Below, piece by piece: positions 24,320-33,365 of a DNA stretch of 40,052 nt; position 1 is the first letter of the stretch, and each line of letters begins with the position of its first letter. Position numbers and translations under genes: made by a program. The notes under the pieces are model-generated. The model did not search any database. It saw only the letters and a list, made by a program, of their open reading frames with translations, and had not been told where the DNA came from. This DNA is from Nocardia jiangxiensis NBRC 101359 (lineage in GTDB: Bacteria; Actinomycetota; Actinomycetes; Mycobacteriales; Mycobacteriaceae). Location: the NCBI RefSeq assembly GCF_000308615.1, contig NZ_BAGB01000154.1:1-40052 (forward strand). The letters run 5' to 3'.

Positions 24320-25924
24320 ATGCGTGACTTGCATCTGCCCGGTCGTTCGGTAGCGATGGGCTGCCATGGCGCCGCTGCGACCTCCCACAGCCTGGCGACC
24401 TCAACCGCCATCGATATCCTGCGCCGCGGTGGGAATGCCGCTGATGCAGCCATCGCGGCTTGCGCGGTGCAATGCGTGGTCGAGCCAGGTTCCACCGGTG
24501 TCGGTGGGGACAATTTCGTACTGTATGCGCCCTCGGGAACCAATACCACCGGCGGCGGCACGGTCTATGGCATCAACGGTTCCGGTCGTGCACCGGCGGG
24601 GCTCAATGCCGAGTTCCTGAGGGAGCGAGGCAGCGAGCAGATCGCCCTCACCTCGCCGCATGCGGTCACCGTTCCGGGGGCGGTCGATTCCTGGTGCATG
24701 CTGCACCATCGTTTCGGCAGGCTACCGCTGGCGCAGTTGCTGCAGCCGGCCATCGACCACGCCGAGCACGGCTTCCCAGTCACCGAACGTGTTGCAGTCG
24801 ATTGGCGCCGGAACCAGGCCAAACTGCGGGCCGATCCGAACGCCGCCCGCATGTGGCTGAAAGACGGCGCATCCCCGGAATTCGGAGACACCTTCCGCCA
24901 GCCCGAACATGCGAAGGTGCTGCGCGAGATCGCCACCAAAGGCCGCGACGGCTTCTACACCAGGTGGGTCGCCGAAGACATCGTCGGCTACCTGCGCGAG
25001 CGGGGCGGCACCCACACGCTGGAGGACTTCGCGGCCCAGGAAGCGCTGTGGGTAGATCCGATCTCCGCCACCTACAAGGGTGTCGAACTGCTGGAGATCC
25101 CGCCCAACGGCACCGGCGTCATCGCTTTGCTGATGCTCAATATCCTGCGCGGCTTCGACCTGAGCAGATACGACCCGGTCGGCGTGGAACGCTTCCATCT
25201 CGAGGCCGAAGTCACGCGCCTGGCCTTTCAGGTGCGTGACTCCTTCGTCGCCGATCCGGCCTTCGCCGAGGTGCCGACTCGGAAACTGCTGTCCATGGAC
25301 TTCGCCGACGAGTTGCGATCGGGCATCGACATGACCAAGGCGATGCCCGTACCGCGCGCCGGCACGGGCGCTATCGACCGGGACACGGTGTATCTCACCG
25401 TGGTCGATGCCGAGGGCAACGTGTGTTCGTTCATCAACTCGCTGTTCTGGCAGTACGGGACCGGACTGTGCAGCCCTCGCACCGGCGTGTTGCTGCACAA
25501 CCGCGGTTGCGGCTTCACCCTCGCGCCCGGCCATCCCAACTGCCTGCAACCCCGAAAACGACCGCTGCACACCATCATCCCAGCCATGGCACTCGAAAAC
25601 GGCAGACCGTGGCTGTCCTTCGGTGTGATGGGCGGCGCTTTCCAGCCGGTCGGCCAAGTCCACGTGCTGACCAACATCCTCGACTACGGGATGAATATCC
25701 AGGAAGCCCTCGACAATCCTCGCGGCTTCCACACGGCCGGCCGCTTCGAAGCCGAAAGAGGCATCCGCGACGATGTCCTGGCAGGCCTGGCCGACCTGGG
25801 ACACACCGTCACTCGGGTGGAGGTGCCCCACGGCGGCGGTCAAGCCATTCTCCTCGACCACGTCAATGGTGTCCTGCACGCCGGTTCGGATCCGCGCAAG
25901 GACGGCTGCGCCCTAGCCTACTGA
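24320..25924 (+). CDS. gamma-glutamyltransferase family protein
   Basis: A 534-residue Ntn-hydrolase. The large-subunit part has SHSLATSTAIDILRRGGNAADAAIA and VEPGSTGVGGDNFVLYA. The predicted autocleavage and nucleophile residue is T356 in AIDRDTVYLTVVDAEGN; typical enzymes have DTTH at this point. The small-subunit part contains FINSLF and the GFGV-like GVMGGAFQPVGQVHVL block. No signal peptide is seen, so it is probably cytoplasmic. The frame is open from 24128, but the ATG at 24320 is chosen because GAGGGA lies 9 bases upstream and the N-terminus then matches the family. Gamma-glutamyl or other amide substrates are possible; the altered nucleophile motif makes the substrate uncertain. Confidence 0.88.
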   Translation: MRDLHLPGRSVAMGCHGAAATSHSLATSTAIDILRRGGNAADAAIAACAVQCVVEPGSTGVGGDNFVLYAPSGTNTTGGGTVYGINGSGRAPAGLNAEFLRERGSEQIALTSPHAVTVPGAVDSWCMLHHRFGRLPLAQLLQPAIDHAEHGFPVTERVAVDWRRNQAKLRADPNAARMWLKDGASPEFGDTFRQPEHAKVLREIATKGRDGFYTRWVAEDIVGYLRERGGTHTLEDFAAQEALWVDPISATYKGVELLEIPPNGTGVIALLMLNILRGFDLSRYDPVGVERFHLEAEVTRLAFQVRDSFVADPAFAEVPTRKLLSMDFADELRSGIDMTKAMPVPRAGTGAIDRDTVYLTVVDAEGNVCSFINSLFWQYGTGLCSPRTGVLLHNRGCGFTLAPGHPNCLQPRKRPLHTIIPAMALENGRPWLSFGVMGGAFQPVGQVHVLTNILDYGMNIQEALDNPRGFHTAGRFEAERGIRDDVLAGLADLGHTVTRVEVPHGGGQAILLDHVNGVLHAGSDPRKDGCALAY

Positions 25925-26061
25925 CGTCTGAATATCGGATCGCCGACCGGACCGAGCCGTGCACCGGCCGACACTCGTCACAGACCCGATCAATGCGCGA
26001 GTACCGAACCTCAGGTGGGTCTGTCAATTCTCCGGTTCTGTCCCAGATCTCAGACGTCCCA

Positions 26062-26961
26062 GTGAGTGCGGGCGCGGCAGTGCTACAAAATCCAGAATGT
26101 GACGAGCGCCTGCGCTTATCGCATATTTCGGGCGCGGTGGCCAATGAATACCTGAAAGGCATTGTCCGCCAAACATTCCGCGGTGCGGATCCGGACTCGA
26201 CGGCCACTGCGGTGTGGGCGCTGGTGCACGGGCTGGCGCTCGCCATGCGACTGGGGGGGCCCTCGGTTCTGGTGGACATCAACCGCATCGCGGGGTTGGG
26301 GCGGATCGATGTCATCGATGGCGACCGGGTGCGGGTGGGGGCGCTCGTGCGCCACCGTCAACTCGTCGAGCAGTCCGTCATGCCTCTGCTCGCCGAAGCC
26401 GCCTCGTGGATCGGCCACGCGGCCATCCGAACTCGGGGCACCGCGGGCGGAAGCATCGCCCACGCCGACCCTTCCGCGGAACTGCCCGTCGTGGCCGCGG
26501 CATTGAACGCCGCCATCCACGTGACCGGGGCCGGTGGAACGCGAACCGTGTCGGCCGACGATTTCTTCGTGGGCCCGCTGGAAACCTGTCTCACCGAGAC
26601 CGAAATCGTCACCGGCGTCGAACTGGCGGTGCCCACGCACTGGGGGTTCGCCGAAATGTCCCGTCGCCATGGCGATTTCGGCCTGGTCACCATCGTCGCC
26701 GCAGAAGTGCGGGATCGCGTTCACCTGGCGATCGGCGGCGTCGGGCCGACACCGATCCGGCCACGAGAGGCCGAGCACATTCTGGCAACAGGACCACTGG
26801 GCCCTTCGCGCGTCGCGGAAGCCGCCAAGGCCGCAGCGGCCGCGGTCACCGCCGGAACCGATATCCACGCCTCGGCGGCCTACCGAATCGCCATGACCGA
26901 GGAGTTCACCCGCCGTGCGCTGAACCGGCTGGTGGGCACAGCGACCGAAGGAGCCGCGTGA
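26062..26961 (+). CDS. CoxM-like FAD subunit with atypical N-terminus (possible chimera)
   Basis: From about codon 62 the protein follows the FAD-binding medium subunit of molybdenum hydroxylases: LAMRLGGPSVLVDINRIAGL, then the second FAD motif IGHAAIRTRGTAGGSIAHADPSAELP, and the C-terminal CO-dehydrogenase flavoprotein domain to TEEFTRRALNRL. The usual N-terminal AGGQSL FAD-phosphate loop is missing. In its place is FRGADPDSTATAVWALVHGLA, which resembles the last helix of TetR-family regulators. The gene therefore looks like a deletion fusion. The start is uncertain: GTG 26062 is used, ATG 26245 is possible. It overlaps the CoxS gene at its stop. FAD binding may be impaired. Confidence 0.65.
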   Translation: MSAGAAVLQNPECDERLRLSHISGAVANEYLKGIVRQTFRGADPDSTATAVWALVHGLALAMRLGGPSVLVDINRIAGLGRIDVIDGDRVRVGALVRHRQLVEQSVMPLLAEAASWIGHAAIRTRGTAGGSIAHADPSAELPVVAAALNAAIHVTGAGGTRTVSADDFFVGPLETCLTETEIVTGVELAVPTHWGFAEMSRRHGDFGLVTIVAAEVRDRVHLAIGGVGPTPIRPREAEHILATGPLGPSRVAEAAKAAAAAVTAGTDIHASAAYRIAMTEEFTRRALNRLVGTATEGAA

Positions 26962-27452
26962 TGTGGGTGGAATTCACCGTCAACGGCCAACGTGAGCGCA
27001 TCGACGTCGAACCACGTCGTACCCTCGCCGACGCACTCCGAGAGGACCTGGGCCTGACCGGAACTCATGTGGGCTGCGAGCACGGAGTGTGTGGCGCGTG
27101 CACCATCCTGGTCGACGGTGGAGCGGTACGCGCCTGCCTCATGTTCGCTGTCCAAGCCGACGGCTCCTCGATAACCACTGTCGAGGGCATGGCAGCCGAG
27201 GACGGCACAATGCACCCTCTGCAGCAAGCCTTTTGCAAACACCACGGTCTGCAATGTGGCTTCTGCACACCAGGCATGCTGATGTCGGCACTGGATCTGC
27301 TCCACCGTGAGCCCGCGCCCAGCCGAAGCCACATTCGCGAAGAACTCTCCGGCAACATCTGCCGCTGCACCGGCTACGTCGGCATCGTCGACGCGGTGGA
27401 AGCCGCGGCACAGCAACTGAATTCACTTTCCACGGAAGGCCAGAACGAATGA
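26961..27452 (+). CDS. CoxS-like 2Fe-2S subunit of a molybdenum hydroxylase
   Basis: A 163-residue ferredoxin-type subunit with both expected clusters. The N-terminal plant-type 2Fe-2S site is in GCEHGVCGACTILVDGG plus the later RACLM cysteine. The C-terminal four-helix 2Fe-2S site has CGFCTPGML and CRCTGY. It transfers electrons between the molybdopterin and FAD subunits. The ATG at 26961 overlaps the preceding CoxM stop by one base (TGATG), and the gene overlaps the thiolase start by ATGA at 27449-27452. No molybdopterin large subunit (CoxL) is encoded in the window, so its partner is elsewhere or lost. Confidence 0.9.
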   Translation: MWVEFTVNGQRERIDVEPRRTLADALREDLGLTGTHVGCEHGVCGACTILVDGGAVRACLMFAVQADGSSITTVEGMAAEDGTMHPLQQAFCKHHGLQCGFCTPGMLMSALDLLHREPAPSRSHIREELSGNICRCTGYVGIVDAVEAAAQQLNSLSTEGQNE

Positions 27453-28633
27453 AATACCAAGACGTTGCGATCCCGGCCGGGCTACTGTGGTCCTCGCCGT
27501 TCATCCGGTGGCAGGGTGCCGTCGGCAACGTCACCAGTGTGGACCTGGCAACGGCGGTGACCAACCGCGCATTGGCCGACCGCGGGCTCGATCCGAGCGT
27601 GGTCGACGAAGTGGTCCTGGGTATCACCATCCCGCAACCCGGCTACTTCTTCGGTCCACCCACGATCGCCGGGCGAATCGGAATCCCGCAGGTGACCGGC
27701 CCCATGGTCAGCCAGGCATGCGCGACCGGCGTCGCGGCCCTGCACGCGGCTGCTGCCTCCGTGAGCACCGGAGGCGGCACCGAACTGGTGATCACCACCG
27801 ACCGCACCAGCAACGGACCCACGATAGTGTATCCGAGCCCCAACGCAGCGGGTGGAGTACCTGCGGTCGAGGACTTCGTGCAGAACAATTTCGCGTGCGA
27901 CCCGTGGGCCGGCACCTCGATGCTCGCCGCCGCGGAGACCGTCGCCCGCGAGCGCAGCATCACTCGCGGGGAACTCGATGACGTCGCTGTGCTGCGGTAC
28001 GAACAGTACGAGCGCGCGCTCGCTGACGACCGGTCCTTCCAGCATGCCTACATGGTCCCCATCGAACTCACCTCGGGCCGTACGCATCTCGAGGCGACAA
28101 CGGATGCCGGAGTGCGCCCGATCGACCGTGCCGCGATCGCGGGCCTGCGCCCGGCCGTGGCCGACGGCGTGCACACCGGCGCCTCGCAGACCCACCCGGC
28201 CGACGGTACGGCCGGGGCCATCGTCACCACGACCGCGCGAGCGCATGAACTGTCCCCCGGTCCCGTCGCCCGGATCCTGTCCACCGGATTCGCCCGCGTC
28301 GCTCCCACCCACATGCCCGAGGCTCCGGTACCCGCAGCGCTGCGCGCCCTGGATGCGGCGGGCCTGACCATGCATCAGGTCGACGCCATCACCACCCACA
28401 ACCCGTTCGCGGTCAACGACATCGTCTTCGCCCGGGAGACCGGCGTCGACCTGGCCAAGATGAATTCCTATGGCTGCAGCCTGATCTGGGGTCACCCGCA
28501 GGCGCCGACCGGGATGCGCGCCATCGCGGAGTTGGTGACGGAACTGTCGCTGCGCGGTGGTGGCATCGGATTGTTCACCGGTTGCGCGGCTGGGGACACC
28601 GCCGCAGCGCTTGTCGTGCGGGTCGACGATTGA
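27449..28633 (+). CDS. thiolase family protein
   Basis: A 394-residue thiolase-fold enzyme. The acyl-accepting cysteine is C91 in MVSQACATGVAAL, the histidine is in ITTHNPFAVND near residue 324, and a second cysteine is in LFTGCAAGDT near residue 376. All the residues for CoA-dependent Claisen condensation or cleavage are therefore present. The substrate is not evident. It is translationally coupled to CoxS upstream by ATGA overlap and runs into a thioesterase-type gene downstream. This suggests a short CoA-linked degradation route within this operon (inference). Confidence 0.88.
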   Translation: MKYQDVAIPAGLLWSSPFIRWQGAVGNVTSVDLATAVTNRALADRGLDPSVVDEVVLGITIPQPGYFFGPPTIAGRIGIPQVTGPMVSQACATGVAALHAAAASVSTGGGTELVITTDRTSNGPTIVYPSPNAAGGVPAVEDFVQNNFACDPWAGTSMLAAAETVARERSITRGELDDVAVLRYEQYERALADDRSFQHAYMVPIELTSGRTHLEATTDAGVRPIDRAAIAGLRPAVADGVHTGASQTHPADGTAGAIVTTTARAHELSPGPVARILSTGFARVAPTHMPEAPVPAALRALDAAGLTMHQVDAITTHNPFAVNDIVFARETGVDLAKMNSYGCSLIWGHPQAPTGMRAIAELVTELSLRGGGIGLFTGCAAGDTAAALVVRVDD

Positions 28634-28647
28634 TCGCCGGGTTGTCG

Positions 28648-29028
28648 ATGCACAACGGGATGCTGGGCAAAATCGGGCAACTACTCGGATTGAATATTAC
28701 GGTGGCAAAGTGTGATCGGGTCGTGCTGACCTTCGATGTGCGTCCCGATCTTCTGCAACCGTACGAGATCGATCAGGGCGGTATCTATTGCGCTGCAATT
28801 GAAGCCGCGGCGAGCCTCGGTGCCGATCTATGGCTCGGTGAACGGGGACGAGTGGTGGGGGTGAATAACACCACCGATTTTCTCCACGCGGTCAAAAGCG
28901 GGACCCTATCCGTCACTGCCACACCGCTTCTGCAAGAACAGCTACAGCAACTGTGGCTGGTCGAAGTGGAAGACGAGTCGGATCGATCGGTGGCACGCGG
29001 CCAAGTCCGCCTGCAAAACCTGATCTGA
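28648..29028 (+). CDS. PaaI-type hotdog thioesterase
   Basis: About 126 residues of the hotdog fold. The central helix QGGIYCAAIEAAASLGADLWL carries the acidic residue (IEAAAS) typical of PaaI-like acyl-CoA thioesterases, preceded by the DLLQPYEIDQGG strand. The usual hydrophobic core strands follow. A TTG at 28630 that overlaps the thiolase stop is an alternative start; the ATG at 28648 gives a normal N-terminus. It is the last gene of the rightward operon and is followed by a strong hairpin. It probably releases free acid from a CoA ester made or used by the thiolase. Confidence 0.8.
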   Translation: MHNGMLGKIGQLLGLNITVAKCDRVVLTFDVRPDLLQPYEIDQGGIYCAAIEAAASLGADLWLGERGRVVGVNNTTDFLHAVKSGTLSVTATPLLQEQLQQLWLVEVEDESDRSVARGQVRLQNLI

Positions 29029-29056
29029 GGCAGCTCGTCGCGGCGACGTCACCCGA

Positions 29057-29090
29057 CTGCACCACGAGCGATCGGCCGCTCGTGGTGCAG
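29057..29090. terminator. strong bidirectional hairpin between convergent operons
   Basis: A perfect 14-base inverted repeat (29057-29070 and 29077-29090) with a 6-base loop lies in the 70-base gap between the stop of the thioesterase gene and the stop of the convergent aldehyde dehydrogenase gene. There is no U-run of note, which is common in actinobacterial terminators. Confidence 0.8.
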
Positions 29091-29098
29091 TAACGTGG

Positions 29099-30586
29099 TC
29101 ATGCCCGAGGGTTGAAGGGGTCTGTGATGGTGTTGCCGGTGTCGATCCATGCGGTCTTCACCTCGGTGTACTCCTCGATCGCGTGGAAACCGTTCTCGCG
29201 TCCGATGCCGCTTTCCTTGAACCCGCCGAAAGGTGCCACGTAGTTAGTCTTTCGGTAGTTGTTCACCCACACACTCCCGGCCCGCAGGCGGCGGACCATG
29301 CGGTGCGCGCGGGCGACGTCACGGGTCCACACTCCCGCCGCAAGCCCGAACACGGTGTCGTTGGCGATGCGGACGGCGTCGTCCTCGTCGCGGAACTTGA
29401 TGAGAACGGCGACGGGTCCGAACACTTCTTCTCGCGCGATACGCATGTCGTTGGTGACGTTGCCGAAAACCGTCGGCCGGACGAACAGCCCCTTCGCCAG
29501 ACCCGGATCCTCGGGTCGGGAACCACCGGTGAGTAGTTGTGCGCCTTCGGATTTGGCGACTTCGATGTAGGAGAGAACTTTGTCGAACTGGGACTTGCAG
29601 GCTACGGTCCCCATTTCGGTGTCCGGGTCGAGGGGGTCGCCGAGTCTGATGTTCTCGGTGCGCGTGGCGAGGGCTTTCGCGAACTCGTCGTAGACGTCCT
29701 CGTGCACCAGTACACGCGAGCCCGCCATGCAGGTCTGCCCGGTAGCAGCAAAGATGCCAGCGATGACGCCGTTCACGGCGCCGGCCAGGTCTGCGTCCGG
29801 GAATACGATGTTGGGCGATTTGCCGCCGAGTTCGAGCGAAACCCGCGCCAGGCGCTCGGCCGCGGTGACCGCGATCTTCTTGCCGACCGCGGTCGAGCCG
29901 GTGAACGCGATCTTGTCGACTCCGTGGTGCTCGCTCAGGGCTGCACCGACCGGGCCGGCTCCGGTGACGACATTGACCACGCCGTCGGGGAAGCCTGCTT
30001 CCTGGATCAGGCGAGCGAGCACCAGAGTGGAGACCGGCGTGACCTCGGAGGGCTTGATGACTACCGTGTTGCCCGCAGCGAGGGCTGGGCAGAGTTTCCA
30101 CAGCAGTAGTGCCAGCGGGCTGTTCCACGGGGTGATCGCCGCGACGACGCCGATCGGTTCGCGAACCGTGAAGACCTGCATGTTGGGGACACTGCTGGCG
30201 AGAGTTTCACCGAGCGGGCTTTCGGCGACTCCCGCGAAAAAGTAGCAGTGGTTGGCCAACGCGATCGTCTGTCCCGCAACTTCGCGGATAAGTTTGCCAT
30301 TCTCCAGGACCTGGATTCGAGCGAGTTCGTCGGCGTTATCCTTGATCAGGTCGCCGAACCGGCGCAGTAGTGTGGCGCGCTGCAGGGGCGTCGAAGTCGC
30401 CCAGGGCCCCTCCTCGAAGGCTCTGCGAGCTGCGGTCACGGCGTCATCGACGTCGCTGTTGGTCGCGGTCGGTATCTGCGCCCAGGATTCGCCGTCGAAC
30501 GGGTTGATCGAAGCGAAGGTGGCGCTGTCGGCCGCCGCGCGCCACTTCCCGTCGATGAGCATCTCGTAGGTCTCGGTGGTGGTCAT
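29099..30586 (-). CDS. NAD(P)-dependent aldehyde dehydrogenase
   Basis: A 495-residue ALDH with the oxyanion residue N155 (ITPWNSPLAL), the cofactor segment KPSE and the FTGSTAVGKKI loop. The general base is E252 (LELGGKSPN) and the nucleophile C286 (GQTCMAGSR). It oxidises an aldehyde to the acid; the substrate is unknown. The ATG at 30586 has GAGGGA 9-10 bases upstream, and the frame beyond it to 30736 is not family-like. It is the third gene of the leftward operon after a TcuA-like dehydrogenase and an MHS transporter, 23 bases behind the latter. Confidence 0.92.
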   Translation of the reverse strand: MTTTETYEMLIDGKWRAAADSATFASINPFDGESWAQIPTATNSDVDDAVTAARRAFEEGPWATSTPLQRATLLRRFGDLIKDNADELARIQVLENGKLIREVAGQTIALANHCYFFAGVAESPLGETLASSVPNMQVFTVREPIGVVAAITPWNSPLALLLWKLCPALAAGNTVVIKPSEVTPVSTLVLARLIQEAGFPDGVVNVVTGAGPVGAALSEHHGVDKIAFTGSTAVGKKIAVTAAERLARVSLELGGKSPNIVFPDADLAGAVNGVIAGIFAATGQTCMAGSRVLVHEDVYDEFAKALATRTENIRLGDPLDPDTEMGTVACKSQFDKVLSYIEVAKSEGAQLLTGGSRPEDPGLAKGLFVRPTVFGNVTNDMRIAREEVFGPVAVLIKFRDEDDAVRIANDTVFGLAAGVWTRDVARAHRMVRRLRAGSVWVNNYRKTNYVAPFGGFKESGIGRENGFHAIEEYTEVKTAWIDTGNTITDPFNPRA

Positions 30587-30609
30587 GAATGTTGTTCCCT
30601 CACTTTCGG

Positions 30610-31929
30610 TCAGGCGGTGGTGGACAGTGCCGATGCGGGATCGGCGATGGGTACTCGGATGTGTCGAGCGATGCCCGCGATGGCGATGAGCGAGACGACA
30701 GCAGACCCGACGGTGATCAATGCCAGTGGCCACCAACGCGATCCGTCGCCGACGACCGCTTCCGCGATGAGCGGGGTCGGAGCGCTGAAGATCAGGGCGC
30801 CGAGAGCGTTGCTCAGCGCGGTCCCGCTGTAACGCACGCGGGTCTCGAATTGCTCGGCGATCACACTGGACACTACGCCGTACACAGTCGCGTGAGCCCC
30901 CAGCAGCATCACGGTGATGACGAACGCGGTCCCCACGACCTGACTGCCGTCGAGAAGCCAGAAGAACGGAAAAGCCGCTACGGCGGAGAACACAACGCCG
31001 AACAGAAGTATCGCGCGCGGCCCGACCCGATCGCTCAGCGCGGCTATCGCCGGCAGGGCCAGCATGTCGATCAGCGCGGCGATCATGACGATCAGCAACG
31101 CAGTGTTGCGGGCCATGCCCAGCGCCGCGGTCGCGTAGGTCAGGAAGTACACGGAGATGAGGTAGAACACCACATTCACCGACCCCTGCAATCCGGTACC
31201 GACCGCAAGTCCTCGCCAGCTGCGGGCGAACACCTCGGCGACCGGCAGGCGGGCAGTGGTGCCGGCGTCCCTAAGCACGGTGAACTGCTCGGGCTCTGTG
31301 ACCCCGAGCCGGATCATCAAGCCGATGGTGACCAGAACGAATCCGGCCAGGAAAGGCACTCGCCAGCCCCACGCATGCAGCTGATCGTCGGGCAGTGCTG
31401 AGACCGCGGACATCACCGCGGTGGCGAGGATCAGTCCGAGCGGGCTACCCATCTGTGGGGCGGCCCCGTACAACCGCCGTTTGGCGGCAGGAGCGTGTTC
31501 TGTCGACATCAGCACCGCACCACCCCATTCACCACCGACGGCGAGCCCTTGTAGCATGCGCAGAACGATGAGCAGGCTCGGCGCCCACACTCCGATCGTG
31601 TGGTAGGTCGGCAACACACCGATCAGGCCGGTCGCGGTCCCCATGATGCCCAGGGTCGCGATCAGGGTTGTCTTGCGGCCGAATCTGTCGCCGAGGTGAC
31701 CGAACACCGCAGCGCCGATCGGTCTGGCGATGAACGCGACGCCGAGTGTGGCGAACGACGCGAGACGCCCGCTGTGGGCGTCGAACGATGGAAAGAACAA
31801 GCCGCCGAAGACAAGTGCCGCGGCGAGTCCGTAGATGAAGAAGTCAAACCACTCGATGGTGGTACCGACGAGGCTGGCAAGCGCGGCACGTCTGTGCATC
31901 GCGCCGGAGGATGAAGCCGGTGGTGTCAT
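30610..31929 (-). CDS. MFS transporter, metabolite:H+ symporter (MHS) family
   Basis: About 439 residues and twelve predicted helices. It begins with GTTIEWFDFFIYGLAAALVF and has the MFS loop motif GHLGDRFGRK and LRMLQGLAVGGEWGGAVLM. This is the MHS family that includes citrate, alpha-ketoglutarate, shikimate and tricarballylate (TcuC) permeases. The ATG at 31929 follows GAGGAG by 6 bases; the longer open frame to 32223 is antisense-like read-through of the upstream gene. It lies 17 bases downstream of the FAD dehydrogenase, so it is likely the uptake system for that enzyme's substrate, predicted here to be a tricarboxylate. Confidence 0.92.
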   Translation of the reverse strand: MTPPASSSGAMHRRAALASLVGTTIEWFDFFIYGLAAALVFGGLFFPSFDAHSGRLASFATLGVAFIARPIGAAVFGHLGDRFGRKTTLIATLGIMGTATGLIGVLPTYHTIGVWAPSLLIVLRMLQGLAVGGEWGGAVLMSTEHAPAAKRRLYGAAPQMGSPLGLILATAVMSAVSALPDDQLHAWGWRVPFLAGFVLVTIGLMIRLGVTEPEQFTVLRDAGTTARLPVAEVFARSWRGLAVGTGLQGSVNVVFYLISVYFLTYATAALGMARNTALLIVMIAALIDMLALPAIAALSDRVGPRAILLFGVVFSAVAAFPFFWLLDGSQVVGTAFVITVMLLGAHATVYGVVSSVIAEQFETRVRYSGTALSNALGALIFSAPTPLIAEAVVGDGSRWWPLALITVGSAVVSLIAIAGIARHIRVPIADPASALSTTA

Positions 31930-31946
31930 GGTCGTCTCCTCGAACC

Positions 31947-33335
31947 TCAAAGCCTGGCGGCGGCGGAGGTGGATTTCCGGGCGGCGGCCGCCTGGCCTGC
32001 CACGCGGCCGAAGACCAGGGCACGCAGTACCGAGGTCGCGCCGGGGTATTTGTGGTGGTAGATGCCTGCGATCTCGCCGACGGCGTACAGCCCCGGGATG
32101 GCGGCACCGCTGCGGTCGAGCACTCGTGCCTGATCGTCGGTGGCGAGGCCGCCGAAGGTGAAGGTAATCGCGCAGGTGACCGGCCAGGCCACGAAGGGCG
32201 GTTCGTCCAGTGGCCGTGCCCAATTCGATTTCGGCGGTTCCAGTCCTCGGGTGCCGATACCGTCCAGTGCCGTGACATCGAGTGGGCCGGGCTGGGCCGC
32301 GGCGTTGTAGCTCTCGACGGTCGCGGTCAGCGCGGCCGCGTCGATGTCGAGCCGGGCGGCCAGGCCCTGGAGGGTGTCGGCGGTCTCGGGCTCGCGATCG
32401 GTAAGCACGGCTCGGGTGATGTCCTGGCGCATCAGCTTCTGGTCGGCGATCACGTAGGCGAACTGTTCGGCATCACGCCAGATGTGATAGGCGACCGACT
32501 CGAACGTGTTGTCCGGGGTGTCCGCACCCTCGTCGAGGAATCGCTTTCCGCGGTGATCCACCAGAATGCCGTACGGATAGACCATCACCAGCGCCTCGGG
32601 CACCCGTGCACGAGCGTCGACAGGCTCCCCGTGGAAGCGTTCGAACTGCCCGTCCGTGGCCGCGCCGGCCGCGATGCCCATGTCGAGCCCCTCGCCGCGG
32701 TTGGACTGGCCGCCCGGCGCGATGGGTGAGAGTTCGTGGCCGCGGTCGCCCAGATGGCGGTCGAGGAGTTCCGGGCTGCCTTCGAACCCGCCGCAGGCCA
32801 ACACCACTGTCGGCGCCTCGTAGCGGGTGCCGTCCGAGGCGAGGACCCCGGTCACCGCGCCGTGGTCGTCCTGGATCAATGTCTGCGCCGTGGTGTCGTA
32901 CTGGATCCAGCCGCCCAGCTCTTCCACACGCGCGGTGAGGATTTCGACGATGGCCGCCCCTCCCCCGGCGGGCATCAGACGAGGCCCCTTCGAGGTGAGG
33001 AAGTAGGTGAGGTCGGCTCGGGTGGCGACGCCTACGTCGTTCAGCCATTGCATGGTGGGTTGAGCCAGCTCGGCGAGCCGGTCGATGATCGCCGGGTCGG
33101 TCCTGCCGGCGCTGAGTTCGCGCATGCGTGCGGTGAAATCCGGAGCCGGTGTGCCATCGGGTTCGAGCCGGAAAAATGCGCCGGTCCATGCGGTGTTGCC
33201 GCCGCGCCGGCTGAGCGGTGTTCGTTCCAGGACGATGACCCTGCCGCTGGGGAACGACTGGAGGAACTGAGTGGCGGTGGCGAGGCCCCCCGCGCCGCAC
33301 CCGACCACGATCAGGTCTGCCTGTTGACAGGTCAC
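31947..33335 (-). CDS. FAD-dependent dehydrogenase, tricarballylate dehydrogenase (TcuA)-like
   Basis: About 462 residues of the FAD_binding_2 (fumarate reductase/succinate dehydrogenase flavoprotein-like) family. The dinucleotide fold is ADLIVVGCGAGGLATATQFL, followed by ERTPLSRRGGNTAWTG and, near the end, TFGGLATDDQARVL with IPGLYAVGEIAGIYHHKYPG and ATSVLRALVFGRVAG. The last block is especially like TcuA, which oxidises tricarballylate to cis-aconitate. The GTG at 33335 is preferred to an ATG at 33365 because AAAGGGAG stands just before it. No TcuB-type electron-transfer partner is present. It is divergent from the IclR gene across a palindrome-rich promoter region. Confidence 0.82.
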   Translation of the reverse strand: MTCQQADLIVVGCGAGGLATATQFLQSFPSGRVIVLERTPLSRRGGNTAWTGAFFRLEPDGTPAPDFTARMRELSAGRTDPAIIDRLAELAQPTMQWLNDVGVATRADLTYFLTSKGPRLMPAGGGAAIVEILTARVEELGGWIQYDTTAQTLIQDDHGAVTGVLASDGTRYEAPTVVLACGGFEGSPELLDRHLGDRGHELSPIAPGGQSNRGEGLDMGIAAGAATDGQFERFHGEPVDARARVPEALVMVYPYGILVDHRGKRFLDEGADTPDNTFESVAYHIWRDAEQFAYVIADQKLMRQDITRAVLTDREPETADTLQGLAARLDIDAAALTATVESYNAAAQPGPLDVTALDGIGTRGLEPPKSNWARPLDEPPFVAWPVTCAITFTFGGLATDDQARVLDRSGAAIPGLYAVGEIAGIYHHKYPGATSVLRALVFGRVAGQAAAARKSTSAAARL

Positions 33336-33365
33336 GAAACTCCCTTTCTCATCCGAGCGCACCAT

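Noticed and set aside
24722..25879. 385-codon minus-strand frame
   Set aside because: It is the antisense of the gamma-glutamyltransferase gene.
30589..31401. 270-codon plus-strand frame
   Set aside because: It is the antisense of the MHS transporter; it is strongly charged and low in complexity.
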